Assembly (NCBI GenBank): GCA_963678675.1 | Contig: OY783199.1 | Coordinates: 22,565,546-22,629,545 of the forward strand | Source of the DNA: Xiphydria camelus | Taxonomy: Eukaryota; Arthropoda; Insecta; Hymenoptera; Xiphydriidae | DNA length: 64,000 nt | Reading direction: 5' to 3' | Part shown: positions 9,772 to 22,670 of the stretch, one piece after another | How positions within the stretch are numbered: the stretch's first letter is position 1 | Layout of the letters: every line of letters begins with the position of its first letter | Program-made: the position numbers and the translations under genes | Notes under the pieces: model-generated | What the model was told of the DNA's origin: nothing | Databases searched by the model: none | Seen by the model: the letters and a program-made list of their open reading frames with translations, nothing else

Positions 9772-10690
9772 GTAAGCGTATTTTTTTATCGATTAGGAAT
9801 ACATACCTATCTCCTTTCACAATAAAGCCATTCAGAAAATAGTTCGTAATCATTTTTAGTAGCTAGATATAAATCTACATCCTATAGAAATGAATAATCC
9901 GAGTAGAAATTGGGATAGGCTTTTAATGTGATTTTGAGATAGGAGTATCATGTAACGAGTTGCATGTATAGAATGACCTACAGAAAGTGCGAACAGTTCA
10001 GTCAATTCGATTTAGGTATTTATTATTCCATGGTAAAATTTGTGCAATTGGAACGAAATAAAGTTTTGCTTTGGTAGAGGCTACTTTAATTATTTCACAT
10101 TATTGTATTGCGCGTATTAATTATTGTAATGTTTCGGTCTCATTTAAACGGGACGAGATTTTGGCAAATTTCGTTTCGGTCTTGACAGCGAGACCGAGAT
10201 GTTACCGAGAGATTCGGCTCTCTTGATCTTATTTAAATTATTACCTGGAGAGACGAAATTTTTGCAAATCTTGACGGCGAGATCGAGATGATATAGCGAA
10301 ACTTATCTCGGTCACGTTTGAATTACTAATGCCTGGGCTACAGGCGAATTAGATATAAAATATTTATCATTTCAATTGATGCCATGTTTTGTATCCGAGT
10401 TATCATTCGATAAGCATTCATCTTTAATACCACGTGTACATCAAGCATCATTTTCAGATTATTCATTGATAAACCAGTTTATTTGACACGGAAAATATAG
10501 TAAAAATATCGCAATGGAGATAAATTTCTAAACATTTTGTACTTTTATCCACGTTATACAAATAAATATTTATCCGGTCGGTGCTCTACGCACATTATTA
10601 GGTATATCATGAAATGAATCATCATGTTTTGGAGAGCGTACTTTCAGAGAAATAAACATTTGAATGGTAAAAAGTACAGGACGTTAATCA
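9772..10690. other. No gene seen; diverged direct repeats at 10120-10310
   Basis: AT-rich sequence. The stretch 10130-10310 holds two diverged direct copies of a segment with TTTGGCAAATTTCGTT / TTTTTGCAAATC and GACAGCGAGACCGAGATG / GACGGCGAGATCGAGATG, probably an old repeat element. Confidence 0.5.
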
Positions 10691-10773
10691 AATGAAGACC
10701 TCGACTGTAAAACCTGTTAACTAGCATGGAACTTCATATCAGTTAACAGGTTCTACAGCCGAGGTCTTCAAAT
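10690..10773. repeat. Compact 84-base hairpin
   Basis: The arms 10690-10722 and 10741-10773 pair over about 33 bases with two mismatches, around an 18-base loop. The size is that of a microRNA precursor, but a tiny fold-back element is equally possible. Confidence 0.8.
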
Positions 10774-11879
10774 CAGTAATTTCACTTTCCAATAAATTAG
10801 CTCGCAAAAGTTCTTCGAAGAATATTATAGATCACAAATCTACGATTGACATAATTTATAATGCAATTGCAGTTCATTTTAAAAATTAAGTCTACGAATG
10901 TATATTCATTTGATTAGCATCTTTAATATCATGACATTTAATTTACAAGAAGAACAGAATTACATCGTTTGCACTGCAGACATTTATCATGTGAAACATA
11001 GAACGACAGGTAGCCATGCTTGCGAAGGTAAATTGTACCTACTACGTACTTAGCATTTTTAAGTATTTAGTTCTTCCGCTGGAGTCGCGATAAATGTGCA
11101 TTCGAACCAGTGTACGGTACACACACACGCATCGCGAACGCTTTAAAGAGATAGACCGATGGAATACACCGGTCTCTCTAGAGTAAGTTTATTCGTTCGA
11201 ATAAAGTAAATACATAAGGCTCCCTTTTCATCGTACATGCTTTCCATATAGAAGCAACTACGCGAATCGTCTATTTCTTTAAGCTTTTAAACGAATTTTC
11301 AAATATGTGCAATAGTATAACATCAGAACGACCGAATAAGTATCCGTTTAATTTACCCCGTCCCAGTTATCCCTCACTAATGCACATTTGTATAGGCATG
11401 CCATTGTTGTTCTATTTCTCCTTAAATCTGCTTCTCCTGTAAGATCCATCCAACAATTAGTGAAATCTCAGACAACCGTGGAGCTAAAAACTATTTTTTC
11501 TACTACTTACGTCAAAAGTTCGTGCTTTCATACTTTTGAGCTAACAAATAAAAACTACTTCCTGCGAAGGTGTGCGGCAAAAAGTCGGCACATGTGCATA
11601 CACTGTTTTATTATATTTTAGAGGCTCTAGAACTTTGAAAACGCTTACACATGTGTAAATTTCAATTTTTCCTTTTTTTAGGCACAGCTACACATATGAA
11701 AACACGAACTTTTAACTATAGGTAGTAGAGAAAATAGGATTTATAGCATGGGCGCATTAAGGACTTTTGACTCGTACGGCATTTTACATTTGGCAAAAAT
11801 CCTTATTTTTGTGCCTCTGTTACACAAATGACTAATGTACAGTGTTATCGACCGTAGAAGACAAGTTCCTACATACATC

Positions 11880-12111
11880 GCACATCCCGAAGAAAAGTGT
11901 AATAAGACAAAATTGTTCCCTTTTCGGTTTTCTCGCGAAATGAATACCAAGTCTATAGTAGGCTTGCCTCGTGGGAAACTGTAACAAAGTCAGTTTTACT
12001 ATTTAGTTTAGTTTTACTATTTACTATTTGGTCAGTTTTACTATTTTATTTCGCGAGAAAACCGAAAAGGGAAAAATTTTGACTTATATTACACTTTTCT
12101 TCGGGATGTGC
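11880..12111. mobile_element. Fold-back element with a T-rich repeated loop
   Basis: The arms 11880-11942 and 12048-12111 are nearly perfect (CATCCCGAAGAAAAGTGTAA and its inverse). The loop carries three to four copies of AGTTTTACTATTT. The open frame that continues to 12459 is not supported as a gene. Confidence 0.8.
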
Positions 12112-12880
12112 GACGAGAGCCGAAGGCGCACGAACTCAGCTGATCGAGCTTGTTCGGCTCGCACACTATTGTACACGAATATGGCGTCGCAATTCTTACA
12201 ATTAGCGGTACGACGTAAGCACATTTATACAACAGTATCCTCACGTACCTTTATACTTACAATAGGATCTGTTGAAATGTTATTTAAAGATTTTCCGGAA
12301 CAAGGACACTTTTTTGTCTCCTTTTACCATAACAGCAGCTCTCACGTACATATCGTCGCATTACTGCAAAAACAAGATAACTCCATTCTTAGCATTTTTC
12401 GGTTAAGTGCAGCTTTGATTATAAAGGCTATCAAGAAATGTTCTGTGAAAACCAGGTAAGTGTTCTGTAAGTCTAAAGGTCAAAGACGCAAGGTATCAAA
12501 ATAGCTAAGTCCGCTTTTCTATATTTTTCGGCAGCTAAAACCAGTTATGTGCTAAACTACCAAAATGTTACTTATCTGGTTCTCGCAGTAATCCGACGAT
12601 ATATTCCCGCTCCTTCTTGACGCTTCTAGTCGAACTCACGCTCTTCTATGTCCCGAACAAAGTATTGTAAAAAGTTCTCCGTATGTACTTAGTGTCATCG
12701 CAGTTTTGTCGACATCGACGATCGGGGCCAAAATTTTCATCAAGTTAATAAGAGGTGCTTTTATTAATGCATTTCGCATTCGCAGCAACCTTCCATTAAC
12801 CTTTCGCCCCTCCTCTCTCTCCGTTGCTGCTACTTTCTGTCAGAAATTTCGGCTATCGCGGTAATGCTTTCCGCTTGGCA
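12112..12880. other. No gene seen
   Basis: One long open frame crosses the right fold-back arm and ends at 12459. It has no recognisable motif and no splice context. Confidence 0.4.
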
Positions 12881-12889
12881 TGGATCATC

Positions 12890-13385
12890 GAAGCAGCAAC
12901 GATGCCAGGATTCTTCTATAAAATAAGGCTTCTAGAAAGAAAAGTAAAGTGGGTATAAACATTTTTATTACTATACGTCTTCGGGAAGTCCTTCTGAATT
13001 TTCCGCGGAGAAATCTTGCTGGGAAATGTTGCGAACGGTGGCCCCGATGACTCTCCCCTCTACCACCATCTTTCGGGTCCCACGGATTTCGATTGTCACG
13101 GAGCGCCAGGACCAGCTGGAAGTAGCGGTGCCGGGATTTTCTGATGGAATACGCGGCTTCCAGAAGCGGTAAAATAGGTATAAACGTTTTTATTGCTGTA
13201 CGCCTTGCGAACTCCGGCCAAATTTTTCGCGGCCAAGCCTCGCTGGAATAATTCGAGCACAACTGTCTCGATGATGGTCCTCCCTGCAGCAACCTTTCGA
13301 ATCCCGCGGATTTCAATTGTTACGGAGCGAGACGAGAGGACGAGCTCGACGCAGAGGTGCCAGAGGATTTTCCTCCGGGACACAA
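12890..13385. repeat. Tandem duplication, period about 225 bp
   Basis: Two diverged units start near 12891 and 13115. Each has GCCAGGATT/GCCGGGATT, GGTATAAACRTTTTTATTRCT (12952 and 13177), then TTTCGGGTCCCACGGATTTCGATTGT or its variant (13069, 13303) and CGGAGCG. A partial third unit begins GCCAGAGGATTTTCC at 13358. The minus strand stays open across both units for 143 codons, but the two units are read in different frames. Confidence 0.7.
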
Positions 13386-15670
13386 CTTCGCGAGGAAGAA
13401 AAAGAGAGAGGGAAAAGTAATATATTCTGGGGCTAAATAATGACAGTTGATCGATTTTGTCTCGCTATTATGAATTTGGGAATATATTTTCATGGTACTA
13501 AGAGGTAGGATATCTTTTTTGTGAACACATCGAAATTTTTCTGACACTTCGCGTGCTTCAAATATTTCACGTATCTTTTTTCGTCGAAATCTTCGGTTCC
13601 TATTTTTTTTTGGGCTGGCTTGCATTTTTTCGCTCTCCTATTTCTCCGCGTTGCATAGTGAACTGATGAAAACGTCGCCAAAAGACGTGGCTTAGATGGC
13701 AATCTCAATGACTCTATTAAGCCTACACAAATATAAGTCGATAGGATTTACTCACAATCAGAGGTATTTATTCATAAAATATCGGCTTGTGCGTAAAATC
13801 CCGCAGTAAATTTTCGTCGCATTGGTCATCGTCGAATTTCGGGCTAAAACACCTTTCAGTCAGTATCGAACAGTCAATTCGAGAGTTTCTTCTTCTCTCT
13901 ATCCTTTCCCTGTTCGCTCTACTCTCACTCTTTCTACTAAATAACATATCCATTTCCATTGCACCATTTCACCGCTAGAGATGCTGCGGGGTAGCAGTTG
14001 AACTTTACAGTACAGCAGCCGACCCACTGTCATCTCCTGATTGACATATTATAGGTTATGCAAATGAAAAAATTGTCATTCTGTTATTATAAATGCTCTA
14101 AAGTTTTTAGAAGTTTGTAACGTGTTTAAAAGAAAATAATAAATTGTAAATCTTCTCTTCAGTAAATAATAGTGTAACCTATTCCTGTGTAGCTATATGC
14201 AAATCTTAACTAATTTATATAAAAGTGAACGATTGATATGAAAGAGATAATTGTGCGTACGAAAATTTGTGCTCTAAATAAAACTTAAAGTGTGATTCGT
14301 TTTAGGATAAACGTTGGTTTTTGTCATTTCTGTCAATTTTTATCATTACAAAGGTGAGAACGACCTTTCCTCCTTGTAATCGGATGATGTAAACAATAGC
14401 ACGACATTGTCTTCACATTCTCCCATGTTATACAGTCTATACGTATCTGTTATCCCGGATATTACACATCCTCATATTTCCTTTGATATTTTTGAAATAT
14501 TTCTAGAGTTCCTAAAACCTCGCTAGATTTTAGGCCTCGATTGAAGTAGAAGTCAAGGTTCAAATGTGCCTTTCTCATATTCCTAGCGAACCTAAAATCG
14601 CGAAATTAATAAATGACGATGTCAGCAGAAAACTGGTAAAAAAACATTGATTTATTTACAAACTGCTTACACGAATAACACTTGAATCGCACGAAACACG
14701 AAAATCGCATCATTGAACCCCAATCGACGCTTTTACCGCAGGAATGAAATATTACGTAGAATGTATAAGCAGTTAGCAAAATCCTCTTGACAATACTAAC
14801 AGTTCCAATAAATTCACGAGTACCTCAACAACGTATTTAGAGTTCCAGTGCTTTCAAAACTTTTGAAGATCAGTTCTCTCGGTTCTCGACAAATGCTATC
14901 CCAGAGAAAATACAAGGACCTTGTAGATCTATACAAGCAGTGGAATGGAAATCCGAGTTGAGCCGTACAATTTAATCTTTTCAGGGCAGCACAAAATTGT
15001 TTCGGTCGCTCGCAATGCAACTATACGTAGTCAGCGCTTGCATCGAGTTTCAGTACCTATAAATAATTCTTCGTCACACAAGGACGCTTTATATAAAGCC
15101 CGTGTAATCTCTTTTTAACGGTAGGTATACATTTTTTAGTAGTCACGAAAATAGAGTCAGTGTTTCTTCCAAAACAATATGCCCCCATTGAATTCCCCAT
15201 CCATTTGGAATTAAATTCGCAGTCCCGTTCGAAATAATAATAGATTCAACGCGTAATCGTTGTATCTACCTCGGGGTCTCGATGTCTTCGCGTGAAATTC
15301 GATAAGCTACGGCAGTTCCGGTCGAAGACGATCGACATGTTGGACAAACTACGTCTTGGGACATGACCGCTGGAGCTCACCACTACTGATCTCCTTAATT
15401 GCTGGGATTTCCGAGGGACAGGGTGAGAATCTACAGGGTAAGCGGACGTCGTCTCGTCGTCGAGATTCCGGTATCGAGGGTGAGTCAGGTTTCCTTCTCC
15501 TCGTCCCTAATCTTATCTCATCCCGGAAGCTATTGGGTGAACTGATATTTGCTTCGAGCTACGTCGCATTCTCAATATGTTGTAAAATTTATTTAAACGA
15601 AATGGTCTTCCACTATATATTTCTTGCCATGATTTAATTTATATGTATACTGTATTTTTTTACGAGTATA
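13386..15670. other. No gene seen
   Basis: Short open frames only. 15290-15550 is richer in CpG and could be part of an untranslated exon or promoter, but nothing anchors it. Confidence 0.4.
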
Positions 15671-15672
15671 TA

Positions 15673-15846
15673 TATCTTGCAAAATTTAGAAGTATAATTT
15701 TCCGACTTTTACGGACATTTCAGTATAATAAGGAAATGTTTTTGAAGCAACGTAGATATATATATAAACATACGTACAATCATAGTACATAATAAAGTAT
15801 AGATACTTCTAAATATAAAGTTATACTTCTAAATTTCGCAAGATAC
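15673..15846. mobile_element. Small terminal-inverted-repeat element
   Basis: The arms of about 28 bp (15673-15700 and 15817-15846) read ATCTTGCAAAATTTAGAAGT and the inverse, with an AT-rich interior. Confidence 0.65.
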
Positions 15847-16034
15847 GTTGAAAATGAAGTGAAAATTTCCTATTATTTTGTTTCTTAATTGGGATGACGT
15901 CATGTCAATGTAGTGAAATGTACGAGGGTTTCAGGTATGACACTGTCGAATTATTTTTAATTTCGCTACATCGACATAACTCCTGTGCAATTAAAAATAA
16001 TAATATCACTTGAAAAACACCTCCAGTGTAAAAA

Positions 16035-16740
16035 AACTCCGTCAAATACTATTGCGTTCATAATTTATTAGTTATTACTCTTTACAAAAAAAAGTTAACA
16101 ACTTGTATTTTTGAACCAATAGATTCACGAAATCAATTACTTGTACCAAATATAAAAAATAACATAATTTATTACTACAATTTGAAATAAAATAATGATT
16201 TCGAATGGAAATACTTTGAAAGATTAATATAAATTAAAAATGAAGCAAGTAAATATTTGGCGAACCCTGATAAGTAACTCGTTCGTATTTGAAGTAATTG
16301 ATAAATGTACAGGATTTTGGTTAGCACGCTCTACGTTTGTGAACACTCTTTAATTTTGACTATTATATTGGGGCTCGCTAAATATTTGCTTGCTCAATTT
16401 TTCCTTTTTATTAAACTTTCAAAGTATTTCCATTCAGTTATTATTTTATTTAAAATTCTAGTAATTAGTGATGTTATTTTTTGTATTTGGTACAAATAAT
16501 TGATTTCGTGAATTTTTTGTTTTAAATAGTATATTTAGTTTTTTAGAAAATTGAAGCTAGAATCAGTCAGAAGCGCGATTTTTTCAACATTTGACCTTAC
16601 TTTTCTATAAAACGTTACGTGCTAGAGCAGAACGGAAGATAGATTTAGAATTAGCATACCAAGATCTACAATACATAATTCACTTTGTTTCATTTATGTT
16701 GAGAAAAAAGGTCTAATTTTGTAGACCAGTTTAATCTCTT
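16035..16740. mobile_element. Mosaic fold-back element, copy 1
   Basis: The arms 16110-16262 and 16375-16522 are inverted copies (GATTCACGAAATCAATTACT and so on). The left arm plus its left flank (16035-16240) matches the interior of the element at 43572-45180. The right flank (16545-16735) matches the right end of the element at 52505-53150. Confidence 0.75.
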
Positions 16741-17740
16741 AGAAAATTGACCTGACATTAGAAATCGAATAGGTAACTATTCTGATTTATCGTCGATTTA
16801 ATGATTCACATCGATAGAGCATGTGCAGCGGATAGGCGTATATCATCCAATCGCGAACGGCTTTTGTGGTGCCATCAATCATGCAGACATTCCATCAGTG
16901 TCTCTCTGCTAAACCCCTCTCGACTCGCGTACGCCTTTTTTTCTCTCAACTAAATCGAATTCGGTGGGTACCCCGAAAGGCCCTTCGCAGTCTGTCGATA
17001 TCTAGACTTTTTGCAATGTGGCCAGATACCGGTTTGATTAGAATTCGTTCAGATGCGCGAGCAGTAGCAGAATTGTCGAACTTTCGGCTCGGAGCTTCGA
17101 TCCCCCAGTGTACGTAGGCACATCCGTTGCTTAGTGGGCGAAAGCTTTTAGCGCAGGCGAGAGAAATAACGCATAGAAATGGGCGTGAAGAGCCCTAAAA
17201 ATAACTTATATCGATTAGGGTTCTTCATGATTTCGAGGGACGATAATAATCGCATTGGTTCTCCGAATTTTTCCAAAGGTATTGAAGAAATTGTGAAATA
17301 TATTTTCTAATATTGTATTAATTGAAAAATGGAAATGGTTAGCTAATTTATACAGCGATAATAATACTGTAAATGAAATATCATGTTTAAAATCAGATTG
17401 GATTTTCCATCTTAACAAATAATTATATCTAAATATGATTTTTTAGTCTATATGATGTTACATATTGTCTTTCGCATCACTTCATCCTTTCTCCTTGGCA
17501 GACTATTATTGGCCCTTTAATTTTGATTGATTCACTTTGGATACTCGTATAAAGGATATGAAACATTACCTATATAAAATATAATATCGGTATTACATTC
17601 GAAATCAGATATATAGGTAGGTATATAGGTTTCTCTCCATTCTTTCATTTCTTTTTGATTTGATTCCTGCAGAGCTATGACTATAGATTAAGATTAGATT
17701 TAATGGGAATTACTTGCCACTCCACCATGCATGCTATATA
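16741..17740. other. No gene seen
   Basis: The open frame at 16866-17117 is without motif or splice support. Confidence 0.4.
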
Positions 17741-17744
17741 CACG

Positions 17745-18668
17745 TATTCACCTAATGTTAATGATTCTGATCGACCAATTTTGGATGACGGTACTTTTAT
17801 CGAGTCGACTGTAGCTGCAAGATTCGAGTGAATCTTATCGTTTTGCCATGAAGACTGAATTTGATTTGTGCTTTATCGCAAAATAAGAAGACCTCGTACC
17901 CCCCATTCAACTACGGTCAACTCAATGAAGTGTCGTCACCCAAAGCGGATCGATCAGAATTATTGACGTTAGGTGTACAATATAGTGGAAAACAATTCAG
18001 CTGGATGCTCGAGGAAGTAAACGGATCATACTTATTGAATGTACATCCGGTGACAATGAGAGATTATTAACAATTTTTTACTAGCGGAATCTACAGTATG
18101 TCCCGTGGATATAACGCAAGAGTATTTGAATTTCCCTCACATTTGACTTTGGTAGTGCTTGGAACGGTGCTGTAGTTAGAGTTGGCTTCAGAAGAGTGCG
18201 CTGCGTTCTTACGAGCCGTGTTTCGAGAGCGAAAAGTGTAAAACGTCTGATTTCCCGGGAACTGTCAATTCGGGAGATCGAAGCGTCTAACCTCGAAATT
18301 AACTGAATTTGCAAATAATGGTAAATAATGTGTAGAAAAGTGATGAGAAATAATCATATAGGTTTCGGAAACACGGCTCGTAAGAACGCAGCGCACTCTT
18401 CTCAAGCCAACTCTAACTACAGCGCCGTTCCAAGCACTACCAAAGTCAAATGTGGGGGAAATTCAAATACTCTTGCGTTATATCCACGGGACATACTGTA
18501 GATCGAGTCAAGCATAGTTCAACGGCATGATTGCTTTACTATGAAAACTAATCAGATTTAGTCTTTATGGTAAAATAATAATATTTGCTTATACCATTCA
18601 ACTACGATTGACTCAATTAAGTACCGTTACTCGAAATTAGTCGATCAGAATCATCGTCGCCGAGTGTA
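17745..18668. mobile_element. Outer fold-back enclosing a second element
   Basis: Left arm 17745-17880 and right arm about 18540-18668 are diverged inverted copies (ATTCTGATCGAC and the inverse). A third, directly oriented fragment lies at 17895-17965. The fold-back at 18091-18501 sits in the loop. Confidence 0.55.
18091..18501. mobile_element. Fold-back element with shared 37-bp core (A)
   Basis: The arms of about 135 bp start CTACAGTATGTCCCGTGG and end with its inverse. In the loop, bases 18263-18299 are identical to 20876-20912 in an element whose arms are unrelated. Confidence 0.9.
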
Positions 18669-18669
18669 C

Positions 18670-19670
18670 TGTCGTTTAGGAACTTGGAAAATTCATCTTA
18701 ACGATCCCATAGAGATAAAGAATAAAGAAATTGAAATATACCGAAATTATAAAGTCTATTTAAATAAGCTTTCACTAATTTATGCATTTGTTATGTACCT
18801 ATAATTATGTGTACCCTTTAAATTAATCAAAACGAAGGAATTAACGATTTATCAATGAAAACAAATGGAGGCATGCATAGAAATGTATTTAAACTGCGAG
18901 ATTGCATCTAGCGTAATAGAAATTCTAAATTTATGCAGACGTTCGGTACTTTGTTCGAGCTCTGCTACTTATAGTGCACTTTCATGCACTGGCTGTCGAC
19001 CAAGATGGTGGAAACGAAAGCGTTACCGTGGTTTCTCGTAATAAAAGAGACATTAGTCTTCTCATTCTTCGTCGGAAGGCTCTTCTTGTTGTAAAACTGC
19101 CGGAGCTTTCTTGCAACTGTTGCGCCCATCCGCACGAATTAAGTCTCATAGAAAAATGCTTTCAGCGATGGAGCATCTGATGTTCCATTAGAAGGAGTTT
19201 CCTCTTTCGCTTTTTTTTTCTTTCCTTTCTTCAAATTTAATATTATCGGTAACTTTTGGAACACGTAAGAGTCGGCGTTGCAGCGTAATTTTTATATTTA
19301 GACAGCTACGCATGATGCGATCTAATTCGAAGAGTCCTCAGAAAATGTTGGGGTTGAATTCAATGATGCACTCGTGCATCGCTATAATCTGCTCGCGTGT
19401 TCCGAGTATGTTAGGATTGGTTCGGAGAAATGGATTGTAGTGGTTTCTTTGCGAATCTCTCGGAAGAGAGGGAGGGGATTTGATTTTGACCAAGAAGCGT
19501 ATCGAGGGGATCACGGAAAACTGCTAGAGGCCCCGTAGGGATTTTCTTACCCTTGAAGACGCTTCCTGAGGTATCGCTTCTTTTAACTGACGATATCAGG
19601 TCTGTTCTTGGTACCTATTTTTGCACTCATTTTGCTGTATTATATTGTACAGTTGAACCTATCTTAATTC
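18670..19670. other. No gene seen
   Basis: The open frame 18974-19180 has no recognisable motif. The rest is unremarkable. Confidence 0.4.
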
Positions 19671-20190
19671 AAAGCACTCTCTGAATTATATTAATCTATT
19701 TTCTCTCCCTAAATTCTTTCAATCACGCAAAATTATTATTTTTTAGTGGCTGCGTGTTTTTGCGCGTTTCACTGGTATTCATAACATTCGACGTATACAC
19801 CATAGCCAGAGAGTTCTAGCGTGTAGTCTGCACCGTTCATTTCATCCTGGCTGGTTTTCACGCCAGCCAATAGCGAGCCGTTAACTTCCAGTTTAGTATG
19901 ACGTCATATACGCATAACACCTGCGGTTTAGTAGGGCCAAGAAATAATGGAGAATTTCCATAGTGGAAAGTAGCAGCTCACTATTAGCTGGCTGAAAACC
20001 AGCCAAAGTGAAATAAACGGTGCAGGCCATACATCAAAACTCACTAGCTAATTTGACATGATGTAAATACGTCTAATGTTATGAATGCTAATCATGCGCG
20101 CAAAAACACGCAATCATAAACAAGTAAGAATTTAGCATAATTGAAAGAATTTAGTGAGAGGAAACAGATTGATATACTTCAGAGGGTGCT
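19671..20190. mobile_element. Large fold-back element
   Basis: The arms of about 240 bp are diverged inverted copies, starting AAAGCACTCTCTGAATTATA at the left and ending CAGAGGGTGCT at the right. They include GCGTGTTTTTGCGCG and ATTCATAACATT, and share the GGCCTGCACCGT motif with the element at 5042-5520. Confidence 0.8.
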
Positions 20191-20755
20191 GCTACGGTTT
20201 TTGCCAATTTGTAATAAGTGATAACTAAAGTAAAATCCCTTAAGATTTTAAGAAAAGTCAAATTCTCTCGAATTTATCGCTTGACCACCATATTCTATAT
20301 GTATTTTTTTCGTGTTGTATTTAAAAAACAAAGTCATTATTATATCGATATCTTAAAGTAAATATGAGATATCGGCGATTTAACGTACAGTAGAACATCA
20401 ATTTTCTTTCACAAAATTATCTATATATTATTATGTTCCTTTGAGATGGACCCCATATATCTATAACTTTCGAAACTAATTCGAAAAAACGCGTAAGCTC
20501 ATTGATTTTAGGAAAGTTGATTGTTTTGTAAAATACTAAGGTTCATCGATCAAGATTTTGCCAAAAATCGAAATCTCTGAAAGCATGATTCAACCATTGT
20601 ACTAACTCATATATTTATTAATTTTTAAATTATAGTTGCTGAATCGATATCTTACTGGAAATGTTTGAGATTAGTGATTTATTGCACTGGACAATTTTAT
20701 AGCCTTCAAAAAATCGTTTAAAAGGATGATTATTACACGCAACGTCGTATTGAAT

Positions 20756-21043
20756 CTACATGCACATATATCGTATGTCTGCCTCTGTACTGGCCAGTTT
20801 GAAAGTTACCTTCGGATAGGCTTGGTCGGTACTCAAGTCATTTAATATGGTAGAAGTCGAGTCGGCAGAGTTGATGTCAATTCGGGAGATCGAAGCGTCT
20901 AACCTCGAAATTGTGAATTTGTGAATAATGGAAATTACGAAAATTAATATAATTACGGTATAAATGTCTCGATTACCGACCAAGCCTATCCGAAGGTAAC
21001 TTTCAAACTGGCCAGTACAGGGATGGACATACGGTAGGTACAT
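20756..21043. mobile_element. Fold-back element with shared 37-bp core (B)
   Basis: The arms (20756-20830 and 20970-21043) contain ACTGGCCAGTTTGAAAGTTA and its inverse. They are unrelated to the arms of the element at 18091-18501, yet the loop carries the identical 37-bp core at 20876-20912. Confidence 0.9.
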
Positions 21044-21297
21044 GCATAAAGTTCAGAGAAAATGACTTTAGTTTAGGCTGGAAACTTGAAAAAAAAAATC
21101 AGAGAATTTTACTTCCAATTTTTGTTAGCCACTATGAGAATTTCGTCATTTACATCCCCTCCGTCGTGGTTTATCGATAAACATTGCCCTCGTTGATTGC
21201 GATGGTAATGAAACCTTCAGGGGTTTCCCCATTTTTTACATCACCTACTTTCCACTTTTTCAGCATTACGAATTCTGTCGCTGATGTCTTTTTAAAA

Positions 21298-21426
21298 TGT
21301 CATTTTCGAACGCACTAATTAATGATATCTTAATTATCATGCTTTCATTAGCCAGAGCAAAGACCGTCATAACTAATGAAAGTATGAGAATTAATTGTTC
21401 ATTGGCTGGTATGTCTAAAAATGACA
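21298..21426. repeat. Short diverged fold-back
   Basis: The 53-bp arms 21298-21350 and 21374-21426 begin GTCATTTT and pair with several mismatches around a 23-base loop. Confidence 0.6.
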
Positions 21427-21429
21427 TTT

Positions 21430-22670
21430 CAAAAGTCACCAGCAACAGAATCCGTGACCCACTTCTGTAAAGACCTGTGTGTGTGCCCACGATGTAATTT
21501 CTTTTTTAACAAGTTTGAGCTATTCCCATTTTAATGCAACAATTCGCTAAAATCCGACTAATCAGCGTGGGAATAAATAAAATTTGTACAAAAAAAATTG
21601 CATCGTGAACACCGGCCTTAATCCTATAATTGACAGTCAAGATACATTTCCGGATATACAACGAGCGTCATCTGCCCTCGGTGTGGCACGTAGCTTCACG
21701 CTTCCTTCGCAGCCCGCGAAACCCTTCGAAATTAATTATCCCCTCTTCGAAAGAAGAGCCATTCGGAAATGCTCATGAAGCAAAACCGTCGAGTTTTCTG
21801 GACGAGGTGCCGTGGAGCGGAAACTAAGTGACCTGGCCAGGCCGAATGCCTGGCCGCCAAAAAAATTTAACCTCTCGTTTCATGTCACTCCGAAGAATCG
21901 CCTACGCTGAATAATTTTATAAACGAAGGTTATGACAATTCTGGTGGTGAGAATCGTTTCAGTTCGATTAGATCCTTTTGTGAATGTTGATAGAAGATTT
22001 GACCGCGTGGACTTGCATTGTATAGATCACTCATACCGTTATTCGAAGTAATATAATTAAAGTACGCTTGCGATTTTTCCGTTGGTCCATTTTAAGTATA
22101 CAACTTGAAATTAAATTTGATTTCATAAGTTCCTTAATTACGTTTAACTTCATCAAAGTTTTGATTAGAGTTTAAAGAATAATTATTGCGAATAACCTGT
22201 CTCAAGAACATATGTAGGTATACCTATAACTGTGTGAATAAAGTGTAAAGCTTTTTCTAAGTATATAGGAAGAAGAAAAATTCAACCTCCGTTCCATATA
22301 AAATTGTTTTGAGAGAGTAAAATTATACTCCGATATATTAAAAAGGAAGCCAGTCTAATTTTGAATAAAAAATCCACTCGCGGAGAATGAATTTGCATTC
22401 CGAAAAAGTGAATGTTACCCTTTCGTTGAGAACGACTCCAAATCAAACCAGCCCACTATTTATTCTTTGCAATTTAAAGAGTAGATAATCGATAAGTTTT
22501 CATATCTGAAATTTTTCATAGACTGCCTGTTGATTTTAAGTGTGGTCCGATGCAAGTCCATTTGAAATCCGCTTTGTTCTTCTGGCTGTAACATGACTAC
22601 ATCAAACTCTATCTATTTCCCAGTGTACGGGTAAATATTCCGAATATTCGTACCTATATCACTTCTACAG
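21430..22670. other. No further exon identified
   Basis: This would be upstream intron or flank of the 22671 gene. The open frame 21584-21827 has no supporting splice sites. Confidence 0.35.

Noticed and set aside
12028..12459. 143-codon plus-strand frame
   Set aside because: Its first third is the right arm of a fold-back element, with no recognisable domain beyond that.
12885..13316. 143-codon minus-strand frame
   Set aside because: It spans a tandem duplication whose two units are read in different frames, so selection on the protein is unlikely.
20756..21043. 95-codon minus-strand frame
   Set aside because: Coincides exactly with a fold-back element.
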